From positions 1,364,001 through 1,428,000 of the forward strand of contig CAWIZY010000016.1 in NCBI GenBank assembly GCA_963840725.1: a stretch of 64,000 bases of DNA, written 5' to 3'. The stretch's first letter is position 1. Every line of letters begins with the position of its first letter. Shown one piece after another: positions 8,541 through 17,349 of this stretch. A program made the translations under genes and the position numbers. Under the pieces are notes generated by a model. That model was not told where the DNA came from. It made no database searches and saw only the letters and a list, made by a program, of their open reading frames with translations. This DNA is from CAVWDU01 sp963840725. GTDB taxonomy: Bacteria; Pseudomonadota; Gammaproteobacteria; Pseudomonadales; Halieaceae.

Positions 8541-10195
8541 GCCGGTTGCTCCTGCTGCCTGAACATTGCAGCGCCTGAGTTACGGGCGCCTTTGCCCGCG
8601 AGCAGGAGCATTGCATGCCCTACAAAGATGAGATGGCCTGCCGTCATCAGAACGCCACCCACGGACCGCGCGACCAAATAGGGCTGCGTGACGAGGACTG
8701 AATCCATAAAAGGCCGATCCGCATCGAGCATGGCGAGGCCCTGCAACCAGCCGCCGATGGTGAGGGGCCAGAAATACACCAGGAACCCGGCGAAAACGAG
8801 CCAGAAATGCGCGGCGATCGACCGTGGAGACGGCCACTCACGACCGGTCACGCGCGGCAGAATGAAATAGATGCTGCCAAACATTACGAACGCGAAAAAA
8901 CCGTATGCTCCGAGGTGCGCGTGGGCGACGGTGTAGTGCGTGAAATGCGTCACCGCGTTGACAACGCGCAATGACTCGAGGGAGCCCTGCACGCTTGCGG
9001 CCGTGTACAACATGGCCCCGACAGTGACGAAGCGGAGCGTGGGCGAATAAATGAGCAAGCGCCAGTGCCGAGCCACGGTCATGTGATGGTTCACCGCTAC
9101 GGAGAGCACCGGGATGATCATCATCACGCTGTGCACGATCGACAGCGTCACGGCCCAGGTCGGCACCGGCCCGCCGATCAGGTGGTGCAGGCCCACCTGT
9201 GAATAAAATAGCGCCAGTGCCCAGAACCCGATAAGCGACAGACCATAGGAATAGATCGGCGCTCCGACGATCTTGGGAATCATGTAATAAGCGGCAGCAA
9301 GCCCCAGCGGCGTCATCCACAGGCCGAGCACATTGTGCGCATACCACCAGTTCAGCATCGACTGCTCCACACCACCGAAAAGGTTGGGCAGATTCGCGGT
9401 CAGGAACAGCATTGGAAACCAGATTAGCGCCGCAATCAGGTACCAGGCACTGACGTAGAGATGCTGCACACGCCGCTGCAGAAGCGTCATGATCAGGGGG
9501 ACCGCAGCAAAGCCACCCCCGAGCACCAGGAAGACATCCACCTGCCAGGGAAACTCCAGCCATTCGAGCCCATCGCTGTGTCCGGCGAGCACGGCCCAGA
9601 TTCCACCAACGACGCCGATATTCCACACGAACGCGCCGGCGGTCGCCCACGCTCCGCCGACCAGCGGCACCTTGAACAAGCGCGGTATCAGCCAGACGCC
9701 GACCGCGATACCGGCCATGGATGACCAGCCGTACGCCGCGGCATTCAAGTGCGCTGGTCGGATGCGGCCAAAGGTGAGTGCTGCGTCGTGCACCAGCCAC
9801 TCCGGCACGTGGAGCTTGACGGAGGCGATCACGCCCAGAATCGAGGCAGCAGTGAGCCAAAAAAGTGAGGACATGAGCCAGCAAAGCACAGGTACACGCG
9901 TCGAGGCATCGGCGACCCACCGCGCTGCCAGAGCAGCATCGACCGAACTGCTGCTCTCTTCCTCGCCCGGCTCGACAACCGCATCGTGGTCGCGAGAGCG
10001 CTGCATATCTGCCCTGTCGGCTTCAGGCATGGCCGGATCTTCGATGCTACCGACTTCGCCTTCGGCAAAAATCGTGCGTGCTGCTCGTTCCCCGAGAGTG
10101 AACTGGTCATTGGCGAGCGCCCAGATAAGGAGAGCGAGGCCTCCCACTGAAATTACAAAGGTGGCGGCAAGAAGAAACGAAATGGCTATGGTCAT
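8537..10195 (-). CDS. ccoN: cbb3-type oxidase subunit I with CcoS-like N-terminal fusion
   Basis: A 552-residue protein. Residues 1-50 (one helix, then WALANDQFTLGERAARTIF) look like CcoS, normally a separate small assembly protein. An acidic linker follows, and from about residue 100 the catalytic CcoN core. Visible core residues are His 149 (FGRIRPAH), His 287 in YAHN, Tyr 331 and His 337/338 (copper site and cross-linked Tyr) and His 425/427 (HYTVAHAH, haem ligands). Where standard CcoN reads STFEGPMM with a conserved Glu, this protein reads ASVQGSLE, placing Gln 403 there. It is the first gene of the operon, with no FNR-like box seen upstream. Confidence 0.88.
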   Translation of the reverse strand: MTIAISFLLAATFVISVGGLALLIWALANDQFTLGERAARTIFAEGEVGSIEDPAMPEADRADMQRSRDHDAVVEPGEEESSSSVDAALAARWVADASTRVPVLCWLMSSLFWLTAASILGVIASVKLHVPEWLVHDAALTFGRIRPAHLNAAAYGWSSMAGIAVGVWLIPRLFKVPLVGGAWATAGAFVWNIGVVGGIWAVLAGHSDGLEWLEFPWQVDVFLVLGGGFAAVPLIMTLLQRRVQHLYVSAWYLIAALIWFPMLFLTANLPNLFGGVEQSMLNWWYAHNVLGLWMTPLGLAAAYYMIPKIVGAPIYSYGLSLIGFWALALFYSQVGLHHLIGGPVPTWAVTLSIVHSVMMIIPVLSVAVNHHMTVARHWRLLIYSPTLRFVTVGAMLYTAASVQGSLESLRVVNAVTHFTHYTVAHAHLGAYGFFAFVMFGSIYFILPRVTGREWPSPRSIAAHFWLVFAGFLVYFWPLTIGGWLQGLAMLDADRPFMDSVLVTQPYLVARSVGGVLMTAGHLIFVGHAMLLLAGKGARNSGAAMFRQQEQPA

Positions 10196-10366
10196 GGGGT
10201 TACATTAGGTTCCTCAAAACAGATCTGACCCGGCGGGTGCTGACGTAGTTAATGCTATCTACGGCCTATACGGGTTTCCGTATCGCCGAATCCCTGGTTT
10301 GTCCATCCACTGACCAATCTGGGATGTGTTAAACGGTTTGCTGCTACTGCTGAGGAGAATCGAACC

Positions 10367-10672
10367 ATGTCAATTGTCACCCTGCTTCGTCCCCAACAAC
10401 GCGCCTCTACGGCTCGAATACGCTCAAGTGCCTGTCGCGGGTACGTGGTGGAACTTAATCCAAACAACGCTGTGAAGCCGCGCATGCTTAAAAATCTCGC
10501 CGGCGACGTGGTTCACTTCCCAACGCTGGAGCGCGTTCGTGACGCCCTGCGCAAGCGCGGCGTGACCCGCGCCACCCTTGTTCAGCATCACGCCTGCGAA
10601 GAGCTGGGTGCTCTTGGCGTGTCTACGCGGAGCGAAGACGGCGTCGTCGTGATGGACTGCACGGGAAGCTGA
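10367..10672 (+). CDS. Small basic protein, unknown
   Basis: 101 residues with ATG preceded by a good AGGAG at suitable spacing, divergent from the oxidase operon. The N-terminal third is rich in Arg and Ser. The middle reads like a folded domain (GDVVHFPTLERVRDALRKRGVTRATLVQHHACEE split over two strands and helices). I do not recognise the family with confidence; small DUF6482-type proteins of gammaproteobacteria are a possibility. No signal peptide or membrane helix is seen. The 240 bases after it hold nothing I can name. Confidence 0.5.
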   Translation: MSIVTLLRPQQRASTARIRSSACRGYVVELNPNNAVKPRMLKNLAGDVVHFPTLERVRDALRKRGVTRATLVQHHACEELGALGVSTRSEDGVVVMDCTGS

Positions 10673-10910
10673 GACATTGCTTTCACTCCGCCCCGCTTTT
10701 TTGGACGCGGAAGTGCACTGACGTCGTCACCGAGGTAGCTGGCCGGTCCGGGCCGGTCAACCACCAGTCCGCGAGCGTGCCATTGCGCCACTCCCAATCA
10801 ATTCCAGCCCTGGGGCGAGTAGATAATATCCGGCTAAGCGCCCAGAATCCGAGGTGAGTTGAGCTTCCAAGTCAGGCGAGGCAGGTCAAGTCTTCTAACT
10901 GAATTTAGGC

Positions 10911-12125
10911 TTAGAACCCGATAGCGTGCCGCTCGCTCCATTTAACGAGCTTCTGCCCATCCCAGGCCCAAACGACCGGGACGTTGCGACTGCAATGGCG
11001 CGACCACAAGCCGTAGGTGTTGGCGCCCGTGTGATCTATCATCATAAAGTCTTCATCGCTAATGTCATCCGGTAAGGGAATGGACCGGGCCAGGTAGTCG
11101 CCGGCAAAGCACAGGGGTCCGGCGATATCATAGGAGCGGCGGCCTGTGCGTTTCTCGAGGGCATTCCGGGACCAGATCGAGATAGGGAAATCCCTGGCGC
11201 CCGTGTAGGCGTCGCGCATAAAGAAGTCAGCCCCGAGATGGATAAACACCGTGCCGGACGGCAGTACATATTCGATCCGGCTCACTGCGAAACCCGCCTC
11301 TGCGTGTACCCATTGGCCAAATTCCGTGGTGAGTTGATACCCCGAGTCCCGTAAAACACCGGCCACTGCCCCAGCATAGCGGTGCATAACGGTCTCTGAT
11401 CCAAGTGGCTCGGAGGGCAAGCCCCCGCCAATATCCAGCGTCTTTATTGTTCCCGGCTGCACCCCATTAATGTCATCCGCCAGTGCTTTCAGCTGCCCAA
11501 GGGCATCCTCCTGTACTGATAAATCCTGCATCTGTGAGCCGCTGTGCATATGCAGCGCTCTTACCCCACTGGCAATTGCCGCAGGGATGATCTGGTCTCT
11601 ATCTGCAATGGGCACACCAAATTTGCTCTCGTTCTTGCTTACATCGAACAGTTGGGGTCCGCCGGTATGCACCTGAGGGTTTACTCTCAGGCCCAGAACA
11701 GCCTTGAATGTGTCGGGAGAAGGGAATATCTCGGCAAAGCGCGCCAGTTCCTGCAGGGAATTGGCGTTCACCAGTGCCCCCGGAAGCTTGCCCACTTCGG
11801 CAATTTCTGTGCGGGTTTTGACCGGTGAATCAAACACCAGTGCCTCGCTCGGGCAGCCGGCGTCCAGGGCCAGTCGCAGCTCCTCGATTGAGGCCGCCTC
11901 GAGGCCAAAACCCTGAGCGACCAGAAATTTCAGCAGTTTGGGGTGTGGGTTGGTTTTGATGGCAATGGCGTGGCGGGTATCTGCAGCGAAACAGGCGCGC
12001 AGATGCGCGAGTCGTGACTGCAGGCGAGGCAAGTTACAGACAATAGCACTGGTATCTTCGACAGCCATCGCCGGGAGTAACTGCGCAATGGCGGCGGCAA
12101 GGGTGTTTTCCTGGGTCAACCGCAT
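10911..12125 (-). CDS. PLP-dependent Orn/DAP/Arg decarboxylase 2 family enzyme
   Basis: 404 residues with the alanine-racemase-fold decarboxylase pattern. AIKTNPHPKLLKFL has the PLP Lys (residue 57). ALHMHSGSQ and DIGGGLPSE bind the phosphate. LCFAGDYLA near the C-terminus takes the place of the catalytic Cys motif. The family covers diaminopimelate, ornithine and carboxynorspermidine decarboxylases. The substrate here is uncertain, since it does not match canonical LysA closely by eye. ATG follows GAGGAG. It lies 113 bases downstream of the cupin gene on the same strand, so they may be cotranscribed. Confidence 0.75.
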   Translation of the reverse strand: MRLTQENTLAAAIAQLLPAMAVEDTSAIVCNLPRLQSRLAHLRACFAADTRHAIAIKTNPHPKLLKFLVAQGFGLEAASIEELRLALDAGCPSEALVFDSPVKTRTEIAEVGKLPGALVNANSLQELARFAEIFPSPDTFKAVLGLRVNPQVHTGGPQLFDVSKNESKFGVPIADRDQIIPAAIASGVRALHMHSGSQMQDLSVQEDALGQLKALADDINGVQPGTIKTLDIGGGLPSEPLGSETVMHRYAGAVAGVLRDSGYQLTTEFGQWVHAEAGFAVSRIEYVLPSGTVFIHLGADFFMRDAYTGARDFPISIWSRNALEKRTGRRSYDIAGPLCFAGDYLARSIPLPDDISDEDFMMIDHTGANTYGLWSRHCSRNVPVVWAWDGQKLVKWSERHAIGF

Positions 12126-12238
12126 CGCTCCTCAGCGGGTTCCTCGGTGCTCTGGGCAGACGCTAGCGGTCGTGAAGGCCGCTGTTATCCTTGGGGTACA
12201 CCCCGGGGTACAGCCAACCCGGCAGCCAGATCGGGTTC

Positions 12239-12676
12239 TCAGGCGGCTGCCTCAGCTGCCTGCAACGCCTTGAACTCGTCCATGCCAAAGCTGCCGATCA
12301 CATTTTGTGCGTCATCCATGAACTCATACATGGTGCCGTTTGTACCGCGGATACTGAAGAGAATCACCACGTCCTGGTCACCCCCGCCCTCTCGATGAGG
12401 TTCGTCGCTGGGCGGACTGACGGTATAGCAGCCGGTGGGCCGCACTTCCTTCAGGCTGCCATCGGGCTCATACAGGCGATGCTCGCCCTGGATAACCAGC
12501 ATGTGATTCAGCGCCGTGTGCCGGTGCAGGATAATTTTTTCATTGGCATCAAATTTCAGTAACACATCAACGATCTGTTGATCCGGGTCGACATCCAGAA
12601 GGTGGTAATGCAGGTGCTCAATACCCTCCAGTTGACGCCACTGAATCTTACTATCGTCAAATTGGTGATGCTGCAT
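12239..12676 (-). CDS. Cupin-fold protein
   Basis: 145 residues. A conserved beta-barrel pattern with HRHTALNHMLVIQGEH resembles cupin motif 1 with metal-binding His residues, and the later strand PHREGGGDQDVVILF resembles motif 2. A GAAAGGAG sequence lies before ATG 12676. Single-domain cupins of this size act as small metal-dependent enzymes or sensors, and the substrate cannot be told. No signal peptide, so cytoplasmic. Confidence 0.7.
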   Translation of the reverse strand: MQHHQFDDSKIQWRQLEGIEHLHYHLLDVDPDQQIVDVLLKFDANEKIILHRHTALNHMLVIQGEHRLYEPDGSLKEVRPTGCYTVSPPSDEPHREGGGDQDVVILFSIRGTNGTMYEFMDDAQNVIGSFGMDEFKALQAAEAAA

Positions 12677-13016
12677 GATCGATGCACTCCTTTCTCTAGT
12701 GTGTTTCTGCTACTGCCTGTCCGTGGGGCGGCCATCCGTGGGGCGGCCATCCGTGGGGCAGGCTCTCTGCAGCTGCTGCGTTAAGCTAGCGCTTGCAGTA
12801 GCGGCGGTGCAGCCCTGAGTGAGGCCGCTGTTATTCGGAGTATAGCCCAGATTGGCGGGCGGCGGATAACCATCGCCAGAGAAGTTGAGTGCCAGGACTT
12901 CGGAGCCCCCGCTCTGGGCCGCGGGTGTGACGCTGCCTTAGCCAGTATGAATCCGCAATGGAATTTTGAGGCGGATGCTAGACTGGTGCTGTCAGTTATC
13001 TGCTGTTCAGGGCCCT
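12677..13016. other. Divergent intergenic region with a short tandem repeat
   Basis: 340 bases between the start of the cupin gene (minus) and the GFA gene (plus). It must hold both promoters. The only clear structure is a 15-base tandem repeat at 12721-12759. No convincing extra ORF or RNA was seen. Confidence 0.5.
12721..12759. repeat. 15-bp tandem repeat, 2.6 copies
   Basis: The unit CCGTGGGGCGGCCAT occurs at 12721-12735 and 12736-12750, then the first nine bases again at 12751-12759. It lies about 45 bases upstream of the cupin start codon. Confidence 0.9.
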
Positions 13017-13433
13017 ATGCAAAACATTCAGATATTGGGCGGCTGCTTCTGTGGCAGTGTGCGCTACCGCATCAGCACGCTATTACGCGGGCTTTGCTAC
13101 TGCCATTGCCAGAGCTGTCGCCGGGCGACGGGCGCCCTCTGTGTGCCCTGGGGCACGGTAGATGGCAGCAGCTTTGAAATCACCGCAGGCGAGCTCGCCA
13201 TTAACGCAAGCTCCGAGGGCGTGCGACGGGGCTTTTGTGCAGGCTGCGGCACCGCCATCACCTATGCCAATGTGCAAAGGCCCGCAGAGATAGATATTAC
13301 CCTGGTGTCCCTGGACGATCCTTCAAGGGCCGAACCGAGTGCGCATATCTGGTGCTGTGACAAACTGCCTTGGGTCACGATTGACGACCGTTTACCCCAG
13401 TATGAGCGGTTGCCGGATGTGGAGCCTTCATGA
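13017..13433 (+). CDS. GFA-family zinc protein
   Basis: 138 residues starting at ATG 13017, where the protein opens straight into the family signature: GGCFCGSVRY, CHCQSCRRATG and GFCAGCGTAITY are the three cysteine clusters of the GFA/CENP-V fold that bind zinc. Members are annotated as glutathione-dependent formaldehyde-activating enzymes, but most lack proven activity, so only the fold is secure. It is divergent from the cupin gene and followed convergently by the phospholipase D lipoprotein gene. Confidence 0.85.
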   Translation: MQNIQILGGCFCGSVRYRISTLLRGLCYCHCQSCRRATGALCVPWGTVDGSSFEITAGELAINASSEGVRRGFCAGCGTAITYANVQRPAEIDITLVSLDDPSRAEPSAHIWCCDKLPWVTIDDRLPQYERLPDVEPS

Positions 13434-13521
13434 TGCCCCGGACGGCTGCCAGGCGATATGTGCCCGGTTGTCCTCCTGCCTCTTTTGAGCGGAAAAAACG
13501 GTTCAGGCGGTAGCCTGCCAC

Positions 13522-15081
13522 TCACATCTCACTTTCTATCGGTAACAGGCTGAGCACCCAATCTTCCAGCTGACGCATGTAGGAGTGAGTGGGCTGATGG
13601 TTCAGAACTTCGTCATCGGATTGCCAGGTGAGTTGCCCCGCGTCACTGAGCGTCACTCGCCATGCGTTGCGCAGACTGAAGTCTGGGTCCAGGCGTTGCC
13701 GCAGTGCCGAATTGAGCTGAATGCTGTTGATCAGCAGGCCCATTTCGGTATTGATATTGAGGGAGCGGGGATCCATATTGGCGCTGCCGACATACACGGT
13801 ATCGTTGTCGACAAGCATCAATTTGGCGTGCAGGCTCAGGGACTTGTCTGCCACGGGTGACACGATGTAGCGCTGTCTGTCCTTGGCATCGGCGCGCAAT
13901 TCGTGAACCTCGGTGCCAGCTATCAGTAGTTGTTTCAGGTGGTTGCGATAAGCGCTGTGTGCGGAGAGGTGGTTATTGGAAGCAATAGAATTGGTCAGTA
14001 TGCGCACCCGCACTCCCCGGCTCTCCGCCCGCTCGATCGCCTCCTCCAGCACGGGCGTGGGAATCAGGTAGGCAGAGATCAGCCACAGTTCCTGCCGGGC
14101 ACGATCAATCTCCGCGACCAGCTCCCTACCCACTTGCACCGGTTCGGTGCCATCATCGCCCGGCCTGCCCTGGGGCGGCTTGTCCAGCAATAGGCGGGCG
14201 CTGCCCGGTAGCGCCTGCTTTGCCAGTGTCACCCAGGCGTTTTGCAGTTCGGTGGCCTCCAGCTCCCGATGCCTGTCGGGGGCTTGCGGCAGTTGTGCGG
14301 CGGCAGGCCTTTGGTCTTCCCCTTCGACTGACTGGGCTGCTACAGCGGCGATCGGGAATGACCAGGGGTTGCCCCAGTAGGTGTCGAAGCCTTGCGCCAG
14401 TTCCCTGACGATGGGGCCACCGACGACAACCTCCATGTCGCGAAAGTTGTCCTGGGGATGGTAGCCGAAATATTCACGGGCCAGGTTGCGTCCACCCACC
14501 ACGGCTATACGATTGTCTATCACCATGACTTTGTTATGCATGCGGTGGTCGAGCCGGGAAAAGTCGCCCGCACTCAGAATCTCCTGCAGGCTCGGTGTAC
14601 TGACCCTGCGTTTGTAGGGGTTGAAAGTCCTGACATCGATCCGTGGATGCTGGTCTATTCCCAGCAGGTCGCCATCGGCACCGAGGATAAAGGAGTCGTC
14701 CATCAGCACACGCACCCTGACGCCACGTTCGGCCGCCGCCAGCAGGTGTTGCTGTATCTGCTGGCCCAGCGTATCCAGTTCCCAGATAAAAGTCTGGAGG
14801 ACAATGCTATCCGTCGCCGCATCTATTGCCCGGAGGCGCCAATCCAGTGCCTCAGAACCCTGGTTCAGTAGACTGAACCAGTCGCCGTCCCGTGTCGCGG
14901 TGACGGCCTGCCAGAGCGGTGTTGCCGCCGGAGCGGGTGTCGTCTCCGGGGGAGATTGGACCGGTTGCAATGCGCCAGCACAGCCGCCCAGCGACATGCC
15001 AAGAAGCAGGCCCAGGGAGAGGCCCAGAGAGAGGCCCGGGGCGCGAAAGGCCGCGGGCAGGTCAAAACGAATGACGTTCAT
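13522..15081 (-). CDS. Phospholipase D-family lipoprotein (cardiolipin synthase-like)
   Basis: 519 residues. The N-terminal signal ends in a lipobox-like SLGGC (Cys 34), so it is probably membrane-anchored in the periplasm. Two HxKxxxxD catalytic motifs are visible: HNKVMVIDNRIAVVGG in the first half and LHAKLMLVDNDTVYVGS in the second, as in the phosphatidyl-transferring PLD superfamily. Lipoprotein members are usually annotated as cardiolipin synthase- or YmdC/ClsC-like. ATG 15081 was chosen because it puts the signal sequence at the N-terminus; an upstream in-frame extension lacks one. The 180-base gap to the next plus-strand gene is probably a divergent promoter region. Confidence 0.82.
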   Translation of the reverse strand: MNVIRFDLPAAFRAPGLSLGLSLGLLLGMSLGGCAGALQPVQSPPETTPAPAATPLWQAVTATRDGDWFSLLNQGSEALDWRLRAIDAATDSIVLQTFIWELDTLGQQIQQHLLAAAERGVRVRVLMDDSFILGADGDLLGIDQHPRIDVRTFNPYKRRVSTPSLQEILSAGDFSRLDHRMHNKVMVIDNRIAVVGGRNLAREYFGYHPQDNFRDMEVVVGGPIVRELAQGFDTYWGNPWSFPIAAVAAQSVEGEDQRPAAAQLPQAPDRHRELEATELQNAWVTLAKQALPGSARLLLDKPPQGRPGDDGTEPVQVGRELVAEIDRARQELWLISAYLIPTPVLEEAIERAESRGVRVRILTNSIASNNHLSAHSAYRNHLKQLLIAGTEVHELRADAKDRQRYIVSPVADKSLSLHAKLMLVDNDTVYVGSANMDPRSLNINTEMGLLINSIQLNSALRQRLDPDFSLRNAWRVTLSDAGQLTWQSDDEVLNHQPTHSYMRQLEDWVLSLLPIESEM

Positions 15082-15261
15082 GCGATTGCTATGCGCTTCC
15101 CTGTTGCCACAATTTTCGGTACGAGGGGTATCGTGCAGGCTTGCAATCGGGCTTGCAAGGCCTGTTACCTGGCAAGCGCCGGCAGGCAGACCCGCATAGC
15201 GGCCTCCCGGAGATTGGTCTATGCTGATCAGGACATTGCAAGCATGCTTGAGGAGGTTCCT

Positions 15262-16077
15262 ATGCCGCGGATTCAACCGGTGATCGCTATCATCCTGCTC
15301 GTACTGGGCGCATCAGTTCCTTCCGGGGCTTTCGCCTATGAAGTGGGTGAAAAGTTCAGAGACGAGCTACGGTCCGGGGGCCAGGGCCCCGAAATGATCA
15401 TTATTCCCTCCGGGCGTTTCACCCTCGGTGGGGGCACCTCTGGCCAGCAGAATATGGGCGTGATTTCGATCGAATACAGGCTGGCAATGGGTGCCAAGGA
15501 GGTCACTGTGGCTCAGTACCGCCATTTTTTGGAGACGGTCAAATCGCCGCTGCTGGCTGACTTGCCCGGTGGTTACGATGACCGGCCGGTTTCGGGAATC
15601 AGCTGGGATGACGCCGAGTCCTATGTCACCTGGTTGAGCCGAGAAACGGGACACCATTATCGACTGCCCAGTGCATCGGAGTGGGAGTACGCCGCCCGGG
15701 CAGGCACCTCGACCATGTATTTCTGGGGAGACGAGCTGGGCGAAAACAAGGCAAATTGTCTCAATTGTCAATCAAAATATAACGGCGAACTGGCCCCTGT
15801 GGGCTCTTTCCCGGCCAACGCCTGGGGGCTTTACGACCTGCATGGCAATGTCTGGGAGTGGTCCAAGGACTGTATTGATTCCAACTCAGCGCCCCCCGCC
15901 AATGGGATGCCCAAGCTGTTTGGCAATTGCGACATGCGGGAATTACGCGGTGGCTCGGCCAATTCGGATGGCTGGTCCATCCGGGCTGGTGCCCGCGCCT
16001 CCGCATTGCGCAAAACCCAAAACCCCGATGTTGGCATGCGGGTGGTGATGGAGGTTCCCCGGGACGAGCTGGATTGA
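15262..16077 (+). CDS. Exported FGE/SUMF1-fold protein without the FGE cysteines
   Basis: 271 residues from ATG 15262, with GAGGAGG five bases upstream; the first 24 residues look like a signal peptide ending SGAFA. The C-type-lectin-like FGE fold is clear: MIIIPSGRFTLGG, KEVTVAQYRHFL, PVSGISWDDAESYVTWLS, YRLPSASEWEYAARAG, LYDLHGNVWEWSKD and ELRGGSA. In sulfatase-activating FGE the segment after RGGS carries two active-site Cys, but here the corresponding part (DGWSIRAGARASALRK) has none. It therefore probably does not make formylglycine and may be a binding or structural relative. Confidence 0.82.
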   Translation: MPRIQPVIAIILLVLGASVPSGAFAYEVGEKFRDELRSGGQGPEMIIIPSGRFTLGGGTSGQQNMGVISIEYRLAMGAKEVTVAQYRHFLETVKSPLLADLPGGYDDRPVSGISWDDAESYVTWLSRETGHHYRLPSASEWEYAARAGTSTMYFWGDELGENKANCLNCQSKYNGELAPVGSFPANAWGLYDLHGNVWEWSKDCIDSNSAPPANGMPKLFGNCDMRELRGGSANSDGWSIRAGARASALRKTQNPDVGMRVVMEVPRDELD

Positions 16078-16100
16078 TTGCAGCGAGCAGCTGCGATCAA
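16074..16100. terminator. Hairpin at the 3' end of the FGE-like gene
   Basis: TTGATTGCAGC (16074-16084) pairs with GCTGCGATCAA (16090-16100), 11 bp with one G-T wobble and a 5-base loop, overlapping the stop codon. It lies between convergent genes. No T-run follows, so it is at best a weak or bidirectional terminator. Confidence 0.4.
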
Positions 16101-16123
16101 GGAGATCAGTGTAGGCTCTGCAG

Positions 16124-16858
16124 TCAGCGCCAGTCATCCAGGGTGAATTCCAGTCGCGTGGCGTCGCTCTCGAGCTGGAGCTGATGCCCTTCGGTAATGC
16201 GGATGACCCATGGGCCGGCCGCCAGGGTAGATGCCCGAAACGCGCTGTCCGCGCTGTCGGCATACCGGGCGGGGCGGACCTGGTCAGCGGTGAAGAGAAT
16301 TTTTTCGCCGTCCAGCCTGGCGAAACCATTCAGCGATTCTGTCGCATCGTGTACTTCGAAGAACAGGCGCTCGCCGATCTCCAATGAGGGGCCGGAGTGC
16401 GGGCTGGCACCTGCCCGCGAAACAGGCTCTCCGTCGACTGCAGTGAGTATCCAGCGATGATGTTGCAGATCGCCCTGGGTGACCAGGTCTGTCTCTTTGC
16501 ACTCGCCATAAACCTTGTCGATAACCATCAGCCCATTATAGTCTGCAGCAAAGCCGCTGCGGGGCGAGTCTCTATCGATGCGGCCTTCTACAATCAGACA
16601 GACCGGCTCATCGAGCCCGGTGCTGTGTTGCTCAACCAGGGTGCGCAATGCCTGACGGACGTTTTGTCCGGTGCCGGGGTGCAGCCAGTAACACTGGCTG
16701 TTGATGTCGGGGCAGAAACTGTTCGTTTCATGACCGAGGGTGTAGTTACCGCGGTAGCGCGCAGTGGTGCTGTCGTTCGCACCGGTTGTCATGGTGGCGC
16801 TGAGCACTAGCGCGGCAAGTAGCAGGTAACGCCATTGTGGGCGGCTTGCAGACATCAT
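16124..16858 (-). CDS. Exported protein with META/HslJ-like region
   Basis: 244 residues with a signal peptide (about 1-27, WRYLLLAALVLSATMTTGAN), so periplasmic or secreted. Four cysteines in the first half could form disulfides (FCPDINSQCYW, PVCLIVEG, YGECKE). The segment QHHRWILTAVDGEPV resembles the start of META/HslJ domains, and the first half resembles NlpE-type copper/stress lipoproteins in layout, though no lipobox is seen. The function is not known. It overlaps the stop of the upstream Lrp-type regulator gene, so the two are cotranscribed. Confidence 0.6.
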   Translation of the reverse strand: MMSASRPQWRYLLLAALVLSATMTTGANDSTTARYRGNYTLGHETNSFCPDINSQCYWLHPGTGQNVRQALRTLVEQHSTGLDEPVCLIVEGRIDRDSPRSGFAADYNGLMVIDKVYGECKETDLVTQGDLQHHRWILTAVDGEPVSRAGASPHSGPSLEIGERLFFEVHDATESLNGFARLDGEKILFTADQVRPARYADSADSAFRASTLAAGPWVIRITEGHQLQLESDATRLEFTLDDWR

Positions 16859-17331
16859 CCCGCTGCAGCTTCACTGGTTGACTGAGGCAGCGGCAGTGAG
16901 GTGGTCTGCTTGATGTTTTCCATGACAAAGCTGGCGCTGACATCAAACAGATCCGCCTGTATCAGCTGCTGGTATAAGCGGTCGTAGTCGGGCATGTCCC
17001 TGACAACGGCCTTGAGTAGATAATCCACCTCACCACCGAGACGGTAGACTTCAAGTATGCCCGGGATGTTCTCGACCACGGCCCGAAAGTTCTCCGCCCA
17101 GGCGGCGTTGTGCTGGTTGGTGCGTACAGAGATGAAGGCACTTAAGGACAGGCCCAGTGCGGCGGGGTCCAACAAGGTGACCCGCTCCCGGATCGTGCCG
17201 CTGGTCTCCAGTCGTTGTACCCGCCGCCAGCAGGCAGATTTTGACATGCCGACGATATCCGCCAGTTTACCTATCGACAAGGCGGCATCGGCTTGAAGCT
17301 GGGTGAGAATAGCCTGATCGTGTCTGTCCAT
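16855..17331 (-). CDS. Lrp/AsnC-family transcriptional regulator
   Basis: 158 residues. The N-terminal winged helix-turn-helix (about 3-60) contains LSIGKLADIVGMSKSACWRRVQRL-type recognition features. The C-terminal RAM/AsnC ligand domain contains VYRLGGEVDYLLKAVVRDM. Members bind amino acids as effectors. The divergent class V aminotransferase gene is the likely target, since an inverted and a direct copy of a TTGTGCC/GGCACAA motif lie in the shared promoter region. It also drives the downstream META-like gene. Confidence 0.88.
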   Translation of the reverse strand: MDRHDQAILTQLQADAALSIGKLADIVGMSKSACWRRVQRLETSGTIRERVTLLDPAALGLSLSAFISVRTNQHNAAWAENFRAVVENIPGILEVYRLGGEVDYLLKAVVRDMPDYDRLYQQLIQADLFDVSASFVMENIKQTTSLPLPQSTSEAAAG

Positions 17332-17349
17332 AATTCCTCTATTCTATAG

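Noticed and set aside
10196..10366. FNR/Anr box ahead of the cbb3 operon
   Set aside because: Looked for TTGAT-N4-ATCAA; no acceptable match was seen in the divergent region.
5078..10672. Oxidase region as a genomic island integrated at tRNA-Val
   Set aside because: No integrase was seen, and no further copy of the tRNA 3' end was noticed on the far side of the operon; only the short repeat next to the tRNA is supported.
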